64,000 nucleotides of DNA, from the NCBI RefSeq assembly GCF_003012735.1, contig NZ_PXYI01000001.1:248001-312000 (forward strand). Reading direction: 5' to 3'. The notes below the pieces were generated by a model. The model made no database searches. It saw only the letters and a program-made list of their open reading frames with translations, and was not told where the DNA came from. Both the position numbers and the translations under genes were made by a program. Below are positions 59,924 to 64,000 of this stretch, piece by piece. Numbering within the stretch: the stretch's first letter is position 1; each line of letters begins with the position of its first letter. Origin of the DNA: Allosphingosinicella deserti. Lineage in GTDB: Bacteria > Pseudomonadota > Alphaproteobacteria > Sphingomonadales > Sphingomonadaceae.

Positions 59924-60928
59924 TCACGCGCGGGCGGCGACCTCGCGGACCTGGCAGGGATGAACTTCGACCGTGACATGCGCGAGCGGCTCGATGTCGT
60001 TCAGCAAAGCCTTGTAGTGCGATGGCGTGCGGGGATGATGGGTCATCACCGACACGATCAAGGCGAGGTGGCCAGTCCCCACCTGCCACAGATGCAGGTC
60101 GATCACGCGGTTGTCGGCATCGGCTTCAAGACGGCCGCGGATCCGGTTGGCGAGGCTTTCGCTCGCTTCCACGTCGAGCAGTACTCGTGACGCGCCGCGT
60201 ACGAGGCCCCACGACCACCACAGGATCACTCCGGCACCCACGATCCCCATCACGGGATCGAGCCAGAACAGCCCCAGCCAGCTTCCGCCGGCAAGTGCGA
60301 CGATGGCGAGCAACGAGGTCAGCGCGTCGGCGAGAACGTGAACATAGGCCGCGCGCAGATTGTGATCGTGATGATGGTGCTCATGGTCGTGGCGCCCGTG
60401 ATCGTGACCCGGATCGTGCCCTTGGTGCCCTGCGCGGTCATGTCCGTCGTCGCCATGGTGGTGGTGGTGATGACCCCCGAGCAGCAGCGCGCTGACGAGG
60501 TTCACCGCCAGCCCGACCGCGGCGACGGTCATCGCTTCAGAATATTCGATGCGCAGCGGCGTCAGCAGGCGCTGCCCGGATTCATAAGCCATCGCGAGCG
60601 CGATGAGGCCGAGCACGATCGCGCTTGCAAACCCTGCGAGCGGCCCGACCTTGCCGGTGCCGAACGTGTAGCGCCGATCGTGCGCGTGGCGCCGGGCGAA
60701 GCGGTATGCGAACGCGGCGAGCCCGAGCGCCGCCGCGTGGCTTCCCATGTGCCAGCCGTCGGCGAGCAGCGCCATCGAGCCGGTGATCGCACCGCCGACG
60801 ATCTCGGCGAGCATCATCGTTGCGGTCAAACCGACGACAAGCAACGTCCGCCGTTCGCTTCGGCCATCGTCGTCGTGGCTGAAACGATGGCTGTGAGTCA
60901 GGTCGTCGGCGGAAGTCTGGCTGTGCAC
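59924..60928 (-). CDS. Cation diffusion facilitator, DmeF/CzcD-like
   Basis: Inner membrane exporter of divalent metal, probably Ni, Co or Zn, of 334 residues. It has about six transmembrane segments with D-G-W-H-M-G-S-H in helix 2 and H-V-L-A-D-A-L-T-S in helix 5, the metal-site histidines and aspartates of the family. A long His-rich loop (about residues 150-195, including H-H-H-H-H-H and repeated H-D-H) separates helices 4 and 5. The C-terminal cytoplasmic domain follows. GTG 60928 gives an N-terminus (V-H-S-Q) like that of DmeF proteins; a longer frame from TTG 60961 is less likely. No metal-responsive regulator gene is adjacent. Confidence 0.9.
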   Translation of the reverse strand: MHSQTSADDLTHSHRFSHDDDGRSERRTLLVVGLTATMMLAEIVGGAITGSMALLADGWHMGSHAAALGLAAFAYRFARRHAHDRRYTFGTGKVGPLAGFASAIVLGLIALAMAYESGQRLLTPLRIEYSEAMTVAAVGLAVNLVSALLLGGHHHHHHGDDGHDRAGHQGHDPGHDHGRHDHEHHHHDHNLRAAYVHVLADALTSLLAIVALAGGSWLGLFWLDPVMGIVGAGVILWWSWGLVRGASRVLLDVEASESLANRIRGRLEADADNRVIDLHLWQVGTGHLALIVSVMTHHPRTPSHYKALLNDIEPLAHVTVEVHPCQVREVAARA

Positions 60929-61125
60929 GGGGATTTCCGATGGCTGTCTTCGGCGGTTCAATGTCCGAATGGGTGATCCCGTTCAACCTCGTCGCGGCGG
61001 ACCCGCCAATGAGCGTGACGCAGCCGTGGGAGCGTTGCCCTAACCTTGCGTTTCAACTGCTTTGCCTTCGTGCCGGGATCAGGGTAAGCTTTGCTCCCGA
61101 TGAACGCACGACAAGGGGGAATATC

Positions 61126-61518
61126 ATGGAATGGGCTACGCTGCCTTTCAAGAAATATGCCGACTTCACTGGCCGTTCCCGCCGCAAGGAATATTGGAGC
61201 TTCGTCCTGCTGAACCTGGTGTGCCTGTTCGCAGCCGTGTTTCTTGAGAACATCTTGGGGCTCTCAGGAATGGTGCTTGGCTTCTATGGGCCGCTTACCG
61301 TCCTTCTCTGGCTGGGTTTCCTCGTTCCGGGCCTCGCCGTATCGGTGCGTCGCCTCCATGACACCGATCGGTCCGGCTGGTGGGTGTTGCTTGGCTTCGT
61401 CCCGCTCCTCGGGCTCGTCCTGCTGGTCTTCATGGTTCTTGAAGGGACTCGCGGACCCAATGCTTACGGCGAGGATCCCAAGGGCTTCGACGCGGGGAGC
61501 GCCGCGGCCGTATTCTGA
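61126..61518 (+). CDS. DUF805 family membrane protein
   Basis: A 130-residue inner membrane protein with three to four hydrophobic segments. The N-terminus F-K-K-Y-A-D-F-T-G-R-S-R-R-K-E-Y-W and the later R-R-L-H-D-T-D-R-S-G-W-W are the DUF805 hallmarks. The C-terminus E-G-T-R-G-P-N-A-Y-G-E-D-P is also typical. The family has no agreed function. It starts at ATG a few bases after AAGGGGG. Confidence 0.94.
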   Translation: MEWATLPFKKYADFTGRSRRKEYWSFVLLNLVCLFAAVFLENILGLSGMVLGFYGPLTVLLWLGFLVPGLAVSVRRLHDTDRSGWWVLLGFVPLLGLVLLVFMVLEGTRGPNAYGEDPKGFDAGSAAAVF

Positions 61519-61633
61519 CCGGCCAGGGAGCCGTCCGCTCGCGGCCGGCTCCCATGTCATGCGGGAGGCGATGAGGCTGCGCGATCGTTGCCGCGGCCGC
61601 GTCGCATGAACCACGATCGCTCCGGGAGGGCCA

Positions 61634-61780
61634 TTGGAGAAGCTTTTTCGCATGCTCGGCCTCTCGCATCCGGCCCGCCACCGGCTCGTCGGCCGTGCCA
61701 GGCACATGGATTGGCTGTTCCTCGCCGCGGCCGTCGCCCTGGTGATCGGGGTTCTTCTCGCCCTGCGCTACCTGCGCTGA
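61634..61780 (+). CDS. Small single-pass membrane protein
   Basis: A 48-residue frame begins at TTG behind GGGAGGG (or at ATG 61652, 42 residues). It holds a basic N-terminal half (H-R-L-V-G-R-A-R-H) followed by one hydrophobic helix (W-L-F-L-A-A-A-V-A-L-V-I-G-V-L-L-A-L) and ends in R-Y-L-R. Coding is suggested by this layout and the ribosome binding site only. Confidence 0.4.
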   Translation: MEKLFRMLGLSHPARHRLVGRARHMDWLFLAAAVALVIGVLLALRYLR

Positions 61781-61958
61781 GGCAGCCCGCCCCGGTAGTG
61801 CCCGATGCACTGCACAGCGCGCCTCGCGCTGGCGGCAGTGTCTCCGAATCCGCTGGGATTAATCCTTTAGGAAGATCGCCGTGCGAAGACGGGGAGGCAC
61901 GGCATATCGGCCGGTGCTTTGTCTGACGGCCCTCTAACCTCGGTATCGAGCTTACCAT

Positions 61959-64000
61959 ATGAGCCTGACGCGGCTGGTGAACGGATTCGGTCTCGGAGGG
62001 CGTCCAGCCGAAGCGGCTTCACGGGCGCTCGCCGAGCAACTGGATCCCGATCTTGCGGTGCGGCTGGTCAACAGCTTCGAAGCGCAGGGAAGCGGCTGGT
62101 TCTGGGAAAGCGATCGTGCCGGGCGCATCGTCTATCTTTCCGGCAAGGTCGCAAAGCTCCTCGATGAAGTGGAACAGCCGGCGGTCGGGCGATTGCTGAC
62201 CGAGCTGTTCGAGGTCAACGGCGAGCTGGAGGGCTCCGAGCGCACGCTCAATTTCCACTTGAATGCGCGCACCTCCTTCGCCGGCTTCGAAGTTCGGTCG
62301 CGAGGCAATGGTGCCGAGCGGATCTGGACGATCTCGGGGCGGCCGCACATCGACGAAATGGGGCAATTCCGCGGTTTCGTCGGCCACGGCGCCGATCTCA
62401 CCGCGGAGCGGCGCTCCGATGCCGAGATCAAGCGGCTGGCGCTGTCCGACTCGCTGACCGGTCTTGCCAACCGGGCGAGAATGCGGACGTCGCTCGATCA
62501 GATCATCATGCAGCTGGAGCGCAATCACCGGCCCGCGGCCCTGTTCATGCTGGATCTGGATCGATTCAAGGCGGTCAACGACACGCTCGGCCACCAGACC
62601 GGCGATGCCTTGCTCAAGGTGGTCGCGCAACGGTTGGAAACTTGTGTCGCCGACAAGGGACTGGTCGGCCGTCTCGGTGGCGACGAATTCCAGGTGATCG
62701 TCTCCAATTACGGCAATCGTAGTGACCTCGAAGATCTCGCCCAGCGCATCATCTCGTCGCTGTCGCAGCCTTACTTCATCAGCGGCAGCAACATCTCGAT
62801 CGGCTGCTCGGTCGGCATCGCCGTCGCGCCAGAGGATGGCAGCGATTCCGAGATACTGATCCGCAACGCCGATCTGTCGCTCTACGATGCCAAGGCCGAG
62901 GGCAGGGGACGGCACCGTTTCTTCCGCACCGAGCTGCTGCGGCAGGCACAGACCCGCAAGATCCTGGAAGACGATCTTCGCCAGGCGCTCGACCGCGGCG
63001 AATTGTGGATCGCCTACCAACCGGTGGTGAGTACGCTGACCAAGGCGGTGGTCGGCTACGAGGCGCTGCTGCGCTGGAATCACCCGCGGCTCGGCGCCGT
63101 CTCACCCGCCGAGTTCATCCCGATCGCCGAGGATTCGAGCCTGATCGATCCGATCGGAGAGTGGGTGCTCCGCACCGCGTGCGCCACCGCGGCGCGCTGG
63201 CCGCGGCCGGTGCGGATCGCGATCAACGTTTCGCCGGTGCAGTTCGCCCGGCAGGCGCTTCCCGCGATCGTCGCCAGCGCACTCGCCAATTCCGGCCTTG
63301 CCTCCGACCGCCTGGAACTCGAGATCACCGAAAGCATCTTCCTCAACGAAGACGCGTCGACCGAACGCATGCTCGGCTCGCTCAAGCAGATGGGCCTTCG
63401 CCTGGTGCTCGACGATTTCGGCACCGGCTATTCCTCGTTGGCCTATTTGAAGAAGGCCCCGTTCGACAAGATCAAGATCGATCAATCCTTCGTCAGGGGC
63501 GCTGCCCTCGATCCGCGCAATGCGGCGATCATCCGCGCCGTGGTTGCCATTGCCGACACTCTGAAGCTGGAAACGACGGCCGAGGGCGTTGAAACGCAGG
63601 ATGAGATCGAACTGATCGCGCGGCTCGGCTGCTCGCACATCCAGGGCTTCGTCTACGGGCGCCCGGTAAGCGGCGATGATGTCGCGGCCTCGCTCGCCAA
63701 CAGCGCAGAGGCGACTCCGGTCGGACTCAAGACCAGCCGGTTGTCACGGCAGAAACTGCTGCGATCGACCCGGCTCGAAGTTCACGGCCGGTCCCATTCC
63801 GCGCGGATCCGCGACATTTCCACAAAGGGGCTGATGATCGACGGCTATGATCTGCCGCTGAGCGCCGGCCAGCAACTGCAGGTCGACATCGCCGACAACA
63901 AATTGGTCCCTGCAGTGGTCCGTTGGGCGAAGGACGGCCGAGCCGGGCTTGAGTTCGTCGATCCCGTCGATCTCAGCGCCCCTGCGTCCCGCGCCCGCCG
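61959..64000 (+). CDS. PAS-GGDEF-EAL-PilZ c-di-GMP protein, 3' end outside window
   Basis: Cytoplasmic c-di-GMP turnover protein, open to the right edge after at least 680 residues. A PAS-like domain (residues about 40-150) is followed by a GGDEF domain (S-L-T-G-L-A-N-R, then intact G-R-L-G-G-D-E-F) and an EAL domain (Y-E-A-L-L-R-W-N-H-P, E-I-T-E-S, D-D-F-G-T-G-Y-S-S). From about residue 590 a PilZ domain begins, with R-Q-K-L-L-R and D-I-S-T-K-G. PilZ binds c-di-GMP, so the protein could sense its own product. It starts at ATG with a weak ribosome binding site. No neighbour hints at its input. Confidence 0.92.
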   Translation, partial: MSLTRLVNGFGLGGRPAEAASRALAEQLDPDLAVRLVNSFEAQGSGWFWESDRAGRIVYLSGKVAKLLDEVEQPAVGRLLTELFEVNGELEGSERTLNFHLNARTSFAGFEVRSRGNGAERIWTISGRPHIDEMGQFRGFVGHGADLTAERRSDAEIKRLALSDSLTGLANRARMRTSLDQIIMQLERNHRPAALFMLDLDRFKAVNDTLGHQTGDALLKVVAQRLETCVADKGLVGRLGGDEFQVIVSNYGNRSDLEDLAQRIISSLSQPYFISGSNISIGCSVGIAVAPEDGSDSEILIRNADLSLYDAKAEGRGRHRFFRTELLRQAQTRKILEDDLRQALDRGELWIAYQPVVSTLTKAVVGYEALLRWNHPRLGAVSPAEFIPIAEDSSLIDPIGEWVLRTACATAARWPRPVRIAINVSPVQFARQALPAIVASALANSGLASDRLELEITESIFLNEDASTERMLGSLKQMGLRLVLDDFGTGYSSLAYLKKAPFDKIKIDQSFVRGAALDPRNAAIIRAVVAIADTLKLETTAEGVETQDEIELIARLGCSHIQGFVYGRPVSGDDVAASLANSAEATPVGLKTSRLSRQKLLRSTRLEVHGRSHSARIRDISTKGLMIDGYDLPLSAGQQLQVDIADNKLVPAVVRWAKDGRAGLEFVDPVDLSAPASRAR

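Overview
The window is GC-rich, almost fully coding DNA from an alphaproteobacterium, most likely a sphingomonad. Pointers to that group are two long TonB-dependent receptors of the type that opens with a V-V-T-G-S-R-I plug motif, the many glycoside hydrolases beside them, a Zymomonas-like queuine tRNA-ribosyltransferase, a SleB-type cell wall hydrolase and the small DUF805 and DUF486 membrane proteins. No rRNA, tRNA, CRISPR array, insertion sequence or phage gene was seen.

Layout. (1) 1-10.8 kb is a plant-polysaccharide locus, probably for (arabino)xylan-type material: GH3 (cut by the left edge), a TonB receptor, then divergently a Tat-exported Gfo/Idh oxidoreductase, a six-hairpin glycosidase of unclear family and a GH43 enzyme. 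(2) 10.9-15.4 kb holds a membrane hybrid histidine kinase with a beta-sandwich-like periplasmic sensor and a receiver lacking its phospho-aspartate, next to a REC-PAS-GGDEF-EAL response regulator; together they look like a signal-to-c-di-GMP module. (3) 15.4-22 kb is mixed: an MFS transporter, dapA, small membrane proteins, a GDSL hydrolase, and a fatty acid desaturase divergent from an ArsR-type repressor with two palindromic operators between them. (4) 22.2-32.9 kb is a tightly overlapping chemosensory operon: soluble receptor with two signalling tips, triple CheW, CheB, CheR, CheA, STAS protein, CheY, CheC and a PAS hybrid kinase. No flagellar genes are present. (5) 33-35.5 kb: tgt and a cell wall hydrolase.

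(6) 35.5-42.8 kb is a minus-strand operon for aerobic degradation of an aminobenzoate-type aromatic acid through its CoA thioester: CoA ligase, RidA protein, acyl-CoA dehydrogenase, crotonase, SDR dehydrogenase and the fused flavin monooxygenase/old-yellow-enzyme protein. Two REP-like palindromic elements sit in its gaps. (7) 42.9-45.8 kb: a serralysin-type RTX metalloprotease and a small exported protein. (8) 46-59.8 kb is a recognisable xyloglucan utilisation locus: GH74, SGNH esterase, GH35, GH31 with PA14, GH29, a GntR/FCD regulator and a second TonB receptor. (9) 59.9-64 kb: a DmeF-like cation exporter, a DUF805 protein, a tiny membrane protein and a PAS-GGDEF-EAL-PilZ protein cut by the right edge.

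A 14-bp palindrome, TGNTANCGNTANCA, occurs before GH3, between the SGNH/GH74 and GH35/GH31 operons, and between GH29 and the GntR gene. It suggests one regulator, probably LacI-type and not encoded here, ties both polysaccharide loci together. Starts were chosen by eye from Shine-Dalgarno spacing, signal peptides and gene overlap; family names rest on recognised motifs, not on database searches.
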